Assembly: GCF_900156865.1 (NCBI RefSeq)
Contig: NZ_LT732529.1
Location: 3,198,057 to 3,262,056, forward strand
Reading direction: 5' to 3'
Length of the DNA: 64,000 bases
DNA from: Litchfieldia sinesaloumensis
Lineage (GTDB): Bacteria > Bacillota > Bacilli > Bacillales > Bacillaceae_L
Part shown: positions 25,677 to 33,474 of the stretch, one piece after another
Layout of the letters: the number at the start of each line of letters is the position of its first letter
Position numbering within the stretch: position 1 is the first letter of the stretch
Program-made: the position numbers and the translations under genes
The notes under the pieces: generated by a model
Databases searched by the model: none
What the model was told of the DNA's origin: nothing
Seen by the model: only the letters and a program-made list of their open reading frames with translations

Positions 25677-25790
25677 ATGAACAAAAATAAGAATGGATTG
25701 TTTAAAGCAATTAAGATCATTTTCCTCGGGTTTTTATTTATTAGAGCGTTGGTTTCATACAAAATGAAAAGGAAACGGAAAGAGAAATAA
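25677..25790 (+). CDS. Small basic membrane peptide, 37 aa
   Basis: ATG at 25677 preceded by GGAGGT at eight bases. One hydrophobic helix (IIFLGFLFIRALVSY) between a basic start (MNKNKNGLFKAIK) and a strongly basic tail (KMKRKRKEK). It lies between two terminators and so is a separate transcript. Function unknown; short amphipathic proteins of this type are common in bacilli and often escape annotation. Confidence 0.65.
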   Translation: MNKNKNGLFKAIKIIFLGFLFIRALVSYKMKRKRKEK

Positions 25791-25825
25791 CTGTGCCTAT
25801 TACTACTACAGAGCGGTATCGTGTA

Positions 25826-25853
25826 AGCCTATCTTCCTCCGAAAAGATAGGCT
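25826..25853. terminator. Terminator shared by convergent genes
   Basis: 10-bp stem AGCCTATCTT/AAGATAGGCT with moderate T-run, 35 bases after the small membrane peptide and touching the stop of the convergent SDR gene. Confidence 0.75.
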
Positions 25854-26640
25854 ATTGTTTTAGTGAATGGACCTCGTCCTTCGCTCCAACCTTATTCACT
25901 ACATTCACTCCGCCCGATGCCGAGATGATGCTCCCTGTAATAAAATCCGAGTTGCCCTCACAGAGAAACGCAATGATTCTCGCAATATCCTCGCCTGTTC
26001 CCGGGCGGCCGATTGGCGTCTCGTGGTCTTCACGTGTACGAGCCGCTGCGATAGTGGCCTCTTTCATCTCACCGACAATATCACCAGGGCACACCATATT
26101 AGCAGTAATTCCGTGTTCGGCTTCTTCGAGGGCAATTGATTTTGTGAGGGAAACGAGACCGACCTTTGCTGCACTGAATGCTGAGCGATATTTCCAGCCA
26201 GGTGAGCTTTCGGCATCCTGAAAGCCATAGGTGACAATCCTGCCAAAATGTTGCTTTCGCATTACTGGTATTGTTAGTTTGAGAAAGTGAAACACCGAAC
26301 TCAAATTGCCATCTATCATCTCGTTCCATTCATGATCTTCATAGTCTACTAGTTTCTTACGTTCAAAAATATACGGTCCCGCGTTATTAATGAGATAGTC
26401 GATCCGGCCAAAACGGTTCATTGCTTGGTTGAAAATATTTGTAATGTCTTCTTTTTTGGTAATGTCACCTTGAACGAATTGAAGGCATTCTAAATAGGGC
26501 TGCCATTCTCTCTTTAATTCTTCGACACGTGTCTCGTCACTCCTATAATTTACTGTGACGGAGCAACCCATTTTTAAAAACTCCTCTGTTACCTTTCTAC
26601 CCAAACCTTTTGTACCCGCAGTAATGACCGCATGTCTCAC
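25852..26640 (-). CDS. SDR-family protein with Phe in place of the catalytic Tyr
   Basis: 262 aa from a GTG at 26640 (peptide MRHAVITAGTKGLGRK), nine bases after AAAGGTGG; longer starts overlap that site. The NAD(P)-binding TAGTKGLG is at residues 7-14 and NNAG near 85. At the active site the usual YxxxK reads RSAFSAAKVGLVSLTKS, so the Tyr is replaced by Phe, and the usual catalytic Ser of the preceding strand (VTYGFQDAESS) is also displaced. The reductase reaction is therefore doubtful; a Tyr two to three residues upstream might substitute. Close to folE in the same direction with a 40-base gap, so a pteridine link is possible but unproven. Confidence 0.85.
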   Translation of the reverse strand: MRHAVITAGTKGLGRKVTEEFLKMGCSVTVNYRSDETRVEELKREWQPYLECLQFVQGDITKKEDITNIFNQAMNRFGRIDYLINNAGPYIFERKKLVDYEDHEWNEMIDGNLSSVFHFLKLTIPVMRKQHFGRIVTYGFQDAESSPGWKYRSAFSAAKVGLVSLTKSIALEEAEHGITANMVCPGDIVGEMKEATIAAARTREDHETPIGRPGTGEDIARIIAFLCEGNSDFITGSIISASGGVNVVNKVGAKDEVHSLKQ

Positions 26641-26680
26641 CAATATCACCCACCTTTCGTTTTTGGACGTGACCTGTCCC

Positions 26681-27310
26681 TTATCGATTTAGTAGTGTTA
26701 GGAATTCGAGGCGTGCGTCGGATTGTTGCTCGTATAAGCCTCTTACAGCTGTCGTTGTCGTTTCTGCATTTGTTTTTTTAATACCCCGCCCACACATACA
26801 CATATGCTTTGCCTCGATGACAACCATCGTGCCTTGGGGCTCGAGGATTTCTTCAATTGCATCGGCAATTTGGTTTGTTAATGTCTCTTGAACTTGGAAT
26901 CGCTTCGCATAGCCTTCTACCATTCTTCCAATCTTGGAAAGTCCGGTTACTTTTTTATCTGGTATGTAGCCAACATGCGCGACACCGAAAAAAGGTGCAA
27001 AATGATGCTCGCACATCGAATGAAATTCGATATTTTTTACGAGTACAAGCTCACGGTGAGCTACGTCGAACACCTTTTTCAGATGGTCCTTAGGTTCCTC
27101 TCGGTAGCCTTCTGTATACTCGAGAAATGCTTTTACGACACGCTGTGGCGTTTCCTTGAGCCCGTCACGAGTAGGATCATCCCCACAAAGTTCGATTAAC
27201 TCTTTTAATGCATCTGCCACATTTTGAACCTGTTTGACTTTTTCAGGGTTATCTTCAAATATACGAGGAAATTTCTCAATTATGTTTCTTTCCGTATCTA
27301 TTAACGACAT
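26681..27310 (-). CDS. folE: GTP cyclohydrolase I
   Basis: 209 aa. First step of tetrahydrofolate synthesis: GTP to dihydroneopterin triphosphate. Zinc and active-site motifs are intact: SMCEHHFAPFFGVAHVGYIP and HMCMCGRGIKK, with the Cys pair and His. An N-terminal extension of about 20 residues precedes the helical start of the usual 188-190 aa form. A typical ribosome binding site AGAGG lies eight bases before the ATG. The stop is followed immediately by the recurring ACCTGTCCC motif. Confidence 0.96.
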   Translation of the reverse strand: MSLIDTERNIIEKFPRIFEDNPEKVKQVQNVADALKELIELCGDDPTRDGLKETPQRVVKAFLEYTEGYREEPKDHLKKVFDVAHRELVLVKNIEFHSMCEHHFAPFFGVAHVGYIPDKKVTGLSKIGRMVEGYAKRFQVQETLTNQIADAIEEILEPQGTMVVIEAKHMCMCGRGIKKTNAETTTTAVRGLYEQQSDARLEFLTLLNR

Positions 27311-27544
27311 AGGTCGAACCTCTTTTCATCATTGTAAACTTTACTATTACTTCTACTTAGTTTTGGAAAATCCTTCCTACTAAATGACTATATTAATTCT
27401 ATGTTAGGATTGTTAGGTTCATGCTGTTTTGCTATCATTTTAATGGAACAAGAGTTAGATAATAGAAGGTTTGTAAAACAAATAATGTGTTATTTCATTA
27501 ACTAACGTTTTACTTTATACTATTAGTCCAAATAGGAGGTATTT

Positions 27545-28867
27545 ATGGCAACCATCGGAATTGATTTTGGACAAAGCTATATAACAGTCTCTTACTTAAA
27601 AAATGGCGAACCTACCATTATCCATGATTTAAATGGAGATGGACATATTCCAGCTCTCTTTCGTATTAGTCTCACTGGTGAAATACTGATTGGGACAGTT
27701 GTTAAAGTTACGTGGGCAGGATTTCAAGAGCAAACCATTAGCGAAATTCGAAATATACTTGATAAAGAAACAACTTGTACGATTGATGGAAACAAATATC
27801 ATACATATGAAATTGCTGCTCATTTGTTGAGATATGCCAAAACGTGTGCCGAGGAAATACTAGGAGAAACGGTTGAAAGTGCTATTATTACTGTTCCTGA
27901 CTATTTTTCTAGTTCTCAAAAAGAGGCTATTAAACTGGCAGGTGAATTAGCCGGTTTGCATAAGATTGGATTAATCGAAGAAACACATGCGGCACTACTA
28001 AGTTATGGGCTGAACAAGTCAAATGATCAACGAAATGTTATGGTTTATCATTTTGAAGAAGACTGTATCTATCTTTCGATTGCAACTATAGACAATGGGG
28101 TCATAAACTTAAAAACTCATTGTAAAAATTCTATCATTAGTAGAGCAAAGGTTATTGAAAAGGTTATTAAGTGGATATTTGATAATTTTAAAGCAGAGAC
28201 AGGAGCCGACATACAGACAATTGGTAATCAACAAGACCAAACAATAAGAATAGCAAGAATTAGAATAGAAGTGGAAGATATATTGGAATCTTTGATTTTC
28301 GATAAGGACATTCAAATTTCGATTCCATTTATAGCTATTCACAACAATCGGATGCTATCTATAAATTTAGACTTTTCACGAAAGACTTTACTAGCTCTTA
28401 TTAAGACTGAACTAAATCAATTGTTTCAAGAGACTCAGCAGATTATATTGGATAGTAAATTGCAACTAGAAGATTTAGACGATATTCTTTTTGTAGGACA
28501 ATCAACAAATATTCCTATGATAAAAGAATTCATCGAAATAAAGACAGACAGACAAATCTCGATGATTGTCCAGCCAGATGATGCTATTTCATTCGGCGCA
28601 TCGATTCAAGGTGGAATACTGAATGGTGTGTACGATATCAATAATCTTATGATTTATAGCAAGTCTAATGTAGGACATCAGGATCCGAATTCAGTTGATT
28701 TACAACCGTATTTCATTTTATTCAATCTTGATGATTCAGCAAGTCTAGAAGAGTTAAGATTGGCGTATACGAAATTGATTCGCAAATACACGAATGAGAA
28801 CTATCCAAATGAATTCCAAAAAATTTCTAAGGCCTATCAATACATTAAAAAAGTGAAATATACATAA
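27545..28867 (+). CDS. Hsp70-like ATPase with a fused J-like C-terminal helix pair lacking HPD
   Basis: 440 aa. Residues 1-375 are an actin/Hsp70 ATPase domain: GIDFGQS (phosphate 1) at 5-11, ETVESAIITVPDYFSSSQKEAIKLAGELAGL and IGLIEETHAALLSYGL at 105-160, and the adenosine motif ILFVGQSTNIPMIKEFI near 318-334. The substrate-binding domain of DnaK is absent. Residues 392-437 (LEELRLAYTKLIRKYTNENYPNEFQKISKAYQYI) look like helices II and III of a J domain, with the HPD replaced by NEN. It may sense or hold a partner rather than act as a general chaperone. A J-like protein with the same altered motif is encoded at 31566. AGGAGGT precedes the ATG. Confidence 0.83.
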   Translation: MATIGIDFGQSYITVSYLKNGEPTIIHDLNGDGHIPALFRISLTGEILIGTVVKVTWAGFQEQTISEIRNILDKETTCTIDGNKYHTYEIAAHLLRYAKTCAEEILGETVESAIITVPDYFSSSQKEAIKLAGELAGLHKIGLIEETHAALLSYGLNKSNDQRNVMVYHFEEDCIYLSIATIDNGVINLKTHCKNSIISRAKVIEKVIKWIFDNFKAETGADIQTIGNQQDQTIRIARIRIEVEDILESLIFDKDIQISIPFIAIHNNRMLSINLDFSRKTLLALIKTELNQLFQETQQIILDSKLQLEDLDDILFVGQSTNIPMIKEFIEIKTDRQISMIVQPDDAISFGASIQGGILNGVYDINNLMIYSKSNVGHQDPNSVDLQPYFILFNLDDSASLEELRLAYTKLIRKYTNENYPNEFQKISKAYQYIKKVKYT

Positions 28868-28873
28868 AGAAGT

Positions 28874-28905
28874 AGCAGTGCAAATATATAAATACACTGC
28901 TTTTT
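28874..28905 (+). terminator. Intrinsic terminator of the Hsp70-like gene
   Basis: AGCAGTG/CACTGCT stem followed by TTTTTCT, seven bases after the stop. Confidence 0.85.
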
Positions 28906-29206
28906 CTATGGTTTAATAATTAGAACTACCCTCTAGATAGGGCTTATAGACTATCCATCGCAGGAATGAGAAGTGATTTATTTGCAATAGAACACTAAAA
29001 TTTTAAGTACCTTTTTCCCAATTCCTTCCCCTGTATTTCGACAACATCCGAGCCACCCTCTTACTTTTGTATACAACTTTTGTAGTATTTTACATGATAT
29101 GGAACTGTTTTCCACCCATATTCATTGCGGTATTATATGTATATTCTGTAAAATCGAAATGATATAAAAGAAGATAAATAGGTTAAGAGATGGGGGCTTT
29201 CGCTTT
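28906..29206. other. Leader of the kinase-STAS gene, no gene seen
   Basis: About 300 bases with no coding frame. A terminator for the upstream gene precedes it. I see no clear sigma-A or sigma-B promoter box pair and no structured RNA. Confidence 0.5.
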
Positions 29207-30763
29207 ATGGTTTTAGATGAATTGAAAAATGAAGAGCAAAGGAGGGATACACATTTAAGTCAATTAGCTTCGGTTGGCCAAATTGCTGCGGGTATTGCTC
29301 ATGAGGTACGCAACCCGTTAACGGCTGTAAAGGGGTTTTTACAACTTCTTCAGCAAGAGGAGGAACATCATTACATTGACATAGCGCAAGGTGAACTCGA
29401 TAATGCTTTGGTGACCCTGAACAATCTTCTACAGGTGTCTAAGCCTGACCTTGAGGATGAGACGGTCCAGACGATCCACCTCGCGACAGAGTTGGAATCA
29501 ATTTTAAACCTATTTTTAGATAAATTGTATGTGATTGAGCTTGAAACAGATTTCCAAGATGCAGACGCAGCGATTGTCGGGAAGAAAAATCAATTCAAGA
29601 AAGCCTTTTTTAATATCATCAAAAATGCAATTGAATCTATTGACGGAACGGGAACGATCACCGTTATCCATCAAGCGAATGAAAAAGAGGTAATTGTCAC
29701 GATTAAGGATACGGGCGTCGGTATTCCAAAGGAAAAAATGAAACTATTGGGGACTCCATTTTTTTCTACTAAGGACGCCGGAACAGGAATGGGGCTTGCC
29801 CAAGTGTTCTCAGTCGTGTACCAGCACGGTGGGGATATTTCCGTTGATAGCGAACTAAATGTTGGAACAACCTTTACCATTAGACTGCCAAGGAACCACA
29901 AAACGATAAATCGAGGTGTTCGGAAGTTGGACGTTGTATATAAAGATTCGATTAATGAGTTTTTTCTTGAAAACAAGGCATATTTTGAAGAAAAACTACT
30001 TGAAGAAGCCACAAACGTAAAGGACAAAATCAAGGATATACATAAAATTGGAAACATCAGCCTCCTTGATAATGCTCACAAACTTGTACTCTATGTTGTT
30101 GAAGAGCGCGAGCATGAATTGATTACATTTGCAAAGCAAGAAGGAATTGCCTGGGCCAAAAATTCGCTAACAGTCGCATTTAAGCTCGAGTGGGTCCAAG
30201 CCATTCGCCGAACCCTCTGGGACTTCTTATACAATTACGACCTATTATTAAACATAGAATCCAACCGTGACGACTTTTTTGCGCTTGAAAAAAAGGTTAA
30301 CATGTTGTTGGATTATTTCTTAACGCACTTTTTCATCAGCTATTCAAGGTACAAGGACGAGCTCTTGGAATCACAACGCCAGCTTGTTGAAAATCTATCT
30401 GTACCAATCATTCCAATTAATCAAGATACGCACATCATCCCGTTGATTGGTGGGATTGATACGATTCGTATTGTGACAATCGAAGATAAAATTTTGGCCA
30501 GTATTGAAAATGAGCAGATTCGTACGTTGATTATGGATTTATCAGGCGTTGCGTTCATGGAAGATGAAGTGATTTTCCGCTTCATGAAGCTAATTGAGGG
30601 TATTAAGATGATGGGCTGCCAAACAGTGTTGACTGGCATCCGCGCTGAAATTGTAAAAAAAATGATTGCACTGAACATCAGTTTTGCTGATATCGCAGAA
30701 TCCAAAGGCACCCTGCAGCTAGCATTGAAAGACTATTTGGTTGATGGTGATGCGGTGGAATAG
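29207..30763 (+). CDS. Histidine kinase fused to an RsbR-type STAS domain
   Basis: 518 aa, cytoplasmic, no membrane helix. Residues 15-80 carry the H box GIAHEVRNPLTAVKGF with His32; 120-230 the ATPase with N box (FFNIIKNAIES), G1 (DTGVGIP) and G2 (GTGMGLA). Residues 240-390 are helical and recall the globin-like N-part of RsbR proteins. Residues 395-510 are a STAS domain with LMDLSGVAFMEDEVIFRFMKLIEG, whose Ser falls where RsbR-type proteins have a phosphorylated Thr. KinB/KinE-like phosphotransfer and stressosome-like output are thus joined in one chain. No response regulator is adjacent. The start is an ATG after a weak GGGGG site. Confidence 0.85.
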   Translation: MVLDELKNEEQRRDTHLSQLASVGQIAAGIAHEVRNPLTAVKGFLQLLQQEEEHHYIDIAQGELDNALVTLNNLLQVSKPDLEDETVQTIHLATELESILNLFLDKLYVIELETDFQDADAAIVGKKNQFKKAFFNIIKNAIESIDGTGTITVIHQANEKEVIVTIKDTGVGIPKEKMKLLGTPFFSTKDAGTGMGLAQVFSVVYQHGGDISVDSELNVGTTFTIRLPRNHKTINRGVRKLDVVYKDSINEFFLENKAYFEEKLLEEATNVKDKIKDIHKIGNISLLDNAHKLVLYVVEEREHELITFAKQEGIAWAKNSLTVAFKLEWVQAIRRTLWDFLYNYDLLLNIESNRDDFFALEKKVNMLLDYFLTHFFISYSRYKDELLESQRQLVENLSVPIIPINQDTHIIPLIGGIDTIRIVTIEDKILASIENEQIRTLIMDLSGVAFMEDEVIFRFMKLIEGIKMMGCQTVLTGIRAEIVKKMIALNISFADIAESKGTLQLALKDYLVDGDAVE

Positions 30764-30781
30764 TTTTTAGTTTCTAGGAAG

Positions 30782-30815
30782 GGTCACTCATGATTATGAT
30801 GAGTGACCTTTGTGT
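30782..30815 (+). terminator. Intrinsic terminator of the kinase-STAS gene
   Basis: Perfect 9-bp stem GGTCACTCA/TGAGTGACC followed by TTTGTGTT. Confidence 0.85.
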
Positions 30816-30844
30816 TGAGAACCTCTCGTGACCGAGGGGTTGCT

Positions 30845-31510
30845 TTATCGATTATGTTGTACGTTCCATTTTACATGTAAGTGGCTAATCATGGCGGGTT
30901 CAAGTGCCTTTACCGTGTCGACGTCGTCTGCTGAATCCCCGACGATTAAGATGGAGATTCGAACGCGGTCTCTGTTTTCGTTCATTTTCTGACCTGATCC
31001 ATGCGTACGCGCACTATCACTATTTCGCACATAATCTCTTAACCTTTTTCGAAACCCACCGTTATTATATTCAATCGCCCTACCTAAATACACGACCTGC
31101 CCATTTAGTTCAGCTTTATAGAGGCCGATGTGTTTGTTATATGGGCTTAAGTCTTGTAACGTTAGCGAACTAAGCACTCCTAATTGAATCCACTTTCGAT
31201 TCCACTGCGATACGGTAAGTCCCCCATACGTAATTTCACCACTGATGTTTGTAGATTGAGAGCTACGTTGATAGTAGTTATCTAGTTTCTCCCTTTCTTC
31301 TTTAACCTTTCTAGCAAATTGAGGGTCACTCATCCGGTTTGATTTTTCAGCCTGGGCTACTTTTCGTTCATGTTCCTTCAGTCTTCTACCTGCCTCTTTA
31401 TGTAAGTTAGCTTGCTTCTTTGCTGCCTCTTGCTGTAATGCATTTAACACTTCAGGTGCATGGTCAATGACCGTCCCTACCACTTTGCCAACTTTATTCC
31501 AAAATCCCAT
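30845..31510 (-). CDS. GIY-YIG-like nuclease domain protein with KVGK N-terminal motif
   Basis: 221 aa. The N-terminus MGFWNKVGKVVGTVIDHAPEV is followed by a charged coiled-coil of about 60 residues. The C-terminal half (about 120-221) fits a GIY-YIG fold: HIGLYKAELNGQVVYLGRA (GLY...VYLG), the catalytic-type Arg in FRKRLRDYVR, and a terminal Glu and Asn in VKALEPAMISHLHVKWNVQ. It could cut DNA; it has no methylase partner or helicase domain. A good AGGAGG precedes the ATG. The N-terminal motif M-x-F-x-x-KVGK-x-VGTV also starts the WHH nuclease at 33475. Confidence 0.75.
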   Translation of the reverse strand: MGFWNKVGKVVGTVIDHAPEVLNALQQEAAKKQANLHKEAGRRLKEHERKVAQAEKSNRMSDPQFARKVKEEREKLDNYYQRSSQSTNISGEITYGGLTVSQWNRKWIQLGVLSSLTLQDLSPYNKHIGLYKAELNGQVVYLGRAIEYNNGGFRKRLRDYVRNSDSARTHGSGQKMNENRDRVRISILIVGDSADDVDTVKALEPAMISHLHVKWNVQHNR

Positions 31511-31530
31511 TTCAAGATCCTCCTATAAGT

Positions 31531-31560
31531 AAGAAGCAGTGGAATCCACTGCTTCTTTTT
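31531..31560 (+). terminator. Strong hairpin between the J-like/TPR and GIY-YIG genes
   Basis: Perfect 12-bp stem AAGAAGCAGTGG/CCACTGCTTCTT. The T-run continues on the plus strand; on the minus strand, that of the flanking genes, the tail is poorer, so it may only attenuate. Confidence 0.65.
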
Positions 31561-31565
31561 ACTAG

Positions 31566-32747
31566 CTATAAATTTGAGATGATAAAACCTATTATTAAAA
31601 TAATTGCCACTAGACATCCTAGACCACTGAGTAAATTTTTAATGGCTCTTGCTTTAAAATACCAGACGAATCCAGCGATGATTCCAACGATCGGTGTTGC
31701 AATAAACGATAAAATGATTCCAAGAAGAATAGAGAAACCTACTGAACCCCTACCATCATCTTCATAAGCAGGCTGTGAAGTCGTAGTGTGAGATTGAGTT
31801 GATGTGTTCTGATTTGTAGGCATTGGATCACCGTAGTAGATGAGGTCCTGACGAATCCGGGATTCAGCACTACGTAGCCAGTCATTTACTTCATAAAACT
31901 CATTATTGTTGATATCCCTCACCATTTTAACTAGCTCTTTATAGGCATTGTTTTCATTTGAGAGATCGTTCACCAAGTCAATCATCATATTTACTAATTG
32001 TCTCTTTTCAGCACTATTCGAATATAATTTTTTAATTCGATAGATGACCTTGTTGTGATAGCTTTGATTGTCCGCAATCATCGTAATGAAATATAACTCT
32101 TCTAGTAACGGATAATCATGTACCGACTCTTTCCCTTGATTTAATTTTTCCTCTAAAACACGACAAGCCCGGTCATAATTTTCCATATTTAAATAGATAT
32201 TTGAAAGGCGTAGGTAATAGTTAGACTCGCCTGGCTCTAATACTATCAGCCTTTCATAATAACTAGATGCTTGCTGATATAACTTTTGGCCTTGGAAAAC
32301 TTGTGCAAGTAAATAGATTGTATCCGCATCATTCGGATTTTCACTTTCTAGAATGTATAGAATTCTCTTTGATTCTTCATACCGATCTAGATTCAGATAA
32401 CACAACGCCATATTCTTCCGAACTCGTTGGTCATTCGGGTACTGCTTCAACATCTCTTCTAATGTGTATAGGGCACTATTGTAATTCTCATTCCCCATAC
32501 TATCTAGCGCTACTTGCATTAACCTTGAATATGCACCATTGTCCATGATTTCACGGTCATAGTTTGACTTTGCATTGGCATCACTCAAAACCTTGTATGC
32601 CTTCGCAATCTGTTGGAATTCCTCAGGATGTGTTTCATTTGGGAATTGACGGATTTTCTTAAAATACGCTCTCTTTATCTCTTGCTCTGTCGCTGTTTGA
32701 CTGACCTCAAGCAGCTCGTAATAGTTACTAACAGTGGTTGCTTGCAT
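31566..32747 (-). CDS. J-like domain, TPR and membrane-helix protein (no HPD)
   Basis: 393 aa. Residues 7-66 are a J domain (YYELLEVSQTATEQEIKRAYFKKIRQF, then FQQIAKAYKVLSDANAKSNYD) in which the HPD loop is PNETHPEEF, the non-canonical form that cannot stimulate DnaK in the usual way. Residues 75-200 contain about four TPR-type repeats (YNSALYTLEEMLKQYPNDQRVRKNMALCYLN). Two to three C-terminal helices (about 325-390) anchor it to the membrane. The Hsp70-like protein at 27545 has the same altered loop. GGGGGAAG precedes the ATG. Confidence 0.83.
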   Translation of the reverse strand: MQATTVSNYYELLEVSQTATEQEIKRAYFKKIRQFPNETHPEEFQQIAKAYKVLSDANAKSNYDREIMDNGAYSRLMQVALDSMGNENYNSALYTLEEMLKQYPNDQRVRKNMALCYLNLDRYEESKRILYILESENPNDADTIYLLAQVFQGQKLYQQASSYYERLIVLEPGESNYYLRLSNIYLNMENYDRACRVLEEKLNQGKESVHDYPLLEELYFITMIADNQSYHNKVIYRIKKLYSNSAEKRQLVNMMIDLVNDLSNENNAYKELVKMVRDINNNEFYEVNDWLRSAESRIRQDLIYYGDPMPTNQNTSTQSHTTTSQPAYEDDGRGSVGFSILLGIILSFIATPIVGIIAGFVWYFKARAIKNLLSGLGCLVAIILIIGFIISNL

Positions 32748-32768
32748 GATTCTTCCCCCGCAATTTCT

Positions 32769-32972
32769 TTACCCTTTATCATTTTGGGATATATACTCTA
32801 TCTTAGGCTTAAAGTCCTTTATTAAGGGATTCAGCCAGGAATTAAACTGAGAAACTAGTATAATATTAACATAATATTGCAAAAGAAGTTGATTTTCGAC
32901 AATTTTTTCATGTGGGGGTAGTTCTTTTTTCTTAGGTGGGATTGGAGGAGGTGTGTGTTTCGGTTTGCGCAT
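32769..32972 (-). CDS. Possible small proline/lysine-rich protein (doubtful)
   Basis: A 67-codon frame directly upstream of the J-like/TPR gene (stop 21 bases before its ATG). The start region is rich in Pro and Lys (KHTPPPIPPKKKELPPHEK); the rest has a hydrophobic helix. It has no ribosome binding site and its ATG lies in the edge of the 155-bp repeat array. Either a real leader gene of the J-like protein or a chance frame. Confidence 0.3.
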   Translation of the reverse strand: MRKPKHTPPPIPPKKKELPPHEKIVENQLLLQYYVNIILVSQFNSWLNPLIKDFKPKIEYISQNDKG

Positions 32973-33420
32973 GGTTTGGGCGGTTCTTTTTCGGGGAAGT
33001 GATGCGTAAGTGGGGGATTTTTACAATTATTGTTGCTTTTGAAGGGGTATCTTCCAGTTTGTGGGTTCTACGCATGATTTTCTGATCCAATCTTGTATTA
33101 AAGCATGCGCATTTCTGGTTTGCGCATGCTTTGGGTGGTCTTTTTCGTAGAAACCATGCGCATGTGGATATCTTTTACAATTACAGCTCTTTTGGAGTGA
33201 TATCTTACATTTTGTGGATTATACGCATGGTTTTCTAATCTAACCTCGTTTCAATGCATCCGCATTTCTGGTTTGCGCATGCTTTGAGTGAATTTTTTCA
33301 TAGAAACCATGCGCATGTAGATATCTTTTACAATTCTAGCTGCTTTTGTAGCGATATCTTCCATTTTGTGGATTCTGTGCATGGTTTTCTAATCTAACCA
33401 CGTATCTAAGCATGCGCATT
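32962..33420. repeat. Three tandem copies of a ~154-bp intergenic repeat
   Basis: Units start with GGTTTGCGCATG at 32962, 33117 and 33270, a period of 155 and 153. Each contains several palindromic GCATGC/CATGCGCATG boxes and an ACGCATG box, and ends in CGCATTTCTGG (the last in GCGCATT). The inner two units are about 85-90 percent identical; the first is more diverged. No frame stays open through the array. Confidence 0.9.
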
Positions 33421-33463
33421 AAAAAAACAAAAAGCCTGAGGTTTTAAATCAAACCTCAAGCTT
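33421..33463 (-). terminator. Intrinsic terminator of the WHH nuclease gene
   Basis: AAGC(T/C)TGAGGTTT with AAACCTCA stem followed by a long T-run on the minus strand, 12 bases after the stop. Confidence 0.88.
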
Positions 33464-33474
33464 CTGTATATCAG

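Noticed and set aside
28906-29206. Sigma-B promoter before the kinase-STAS gene
   Set aside because: No pair of GTTT and GGGTAT-like boxes at correct spacing was found.
32962-33420. CRISPR array or insertion sequence
   Set aside because: Unit length of about 154 bases with no spacer and no transposase; it is a tandem repeat.
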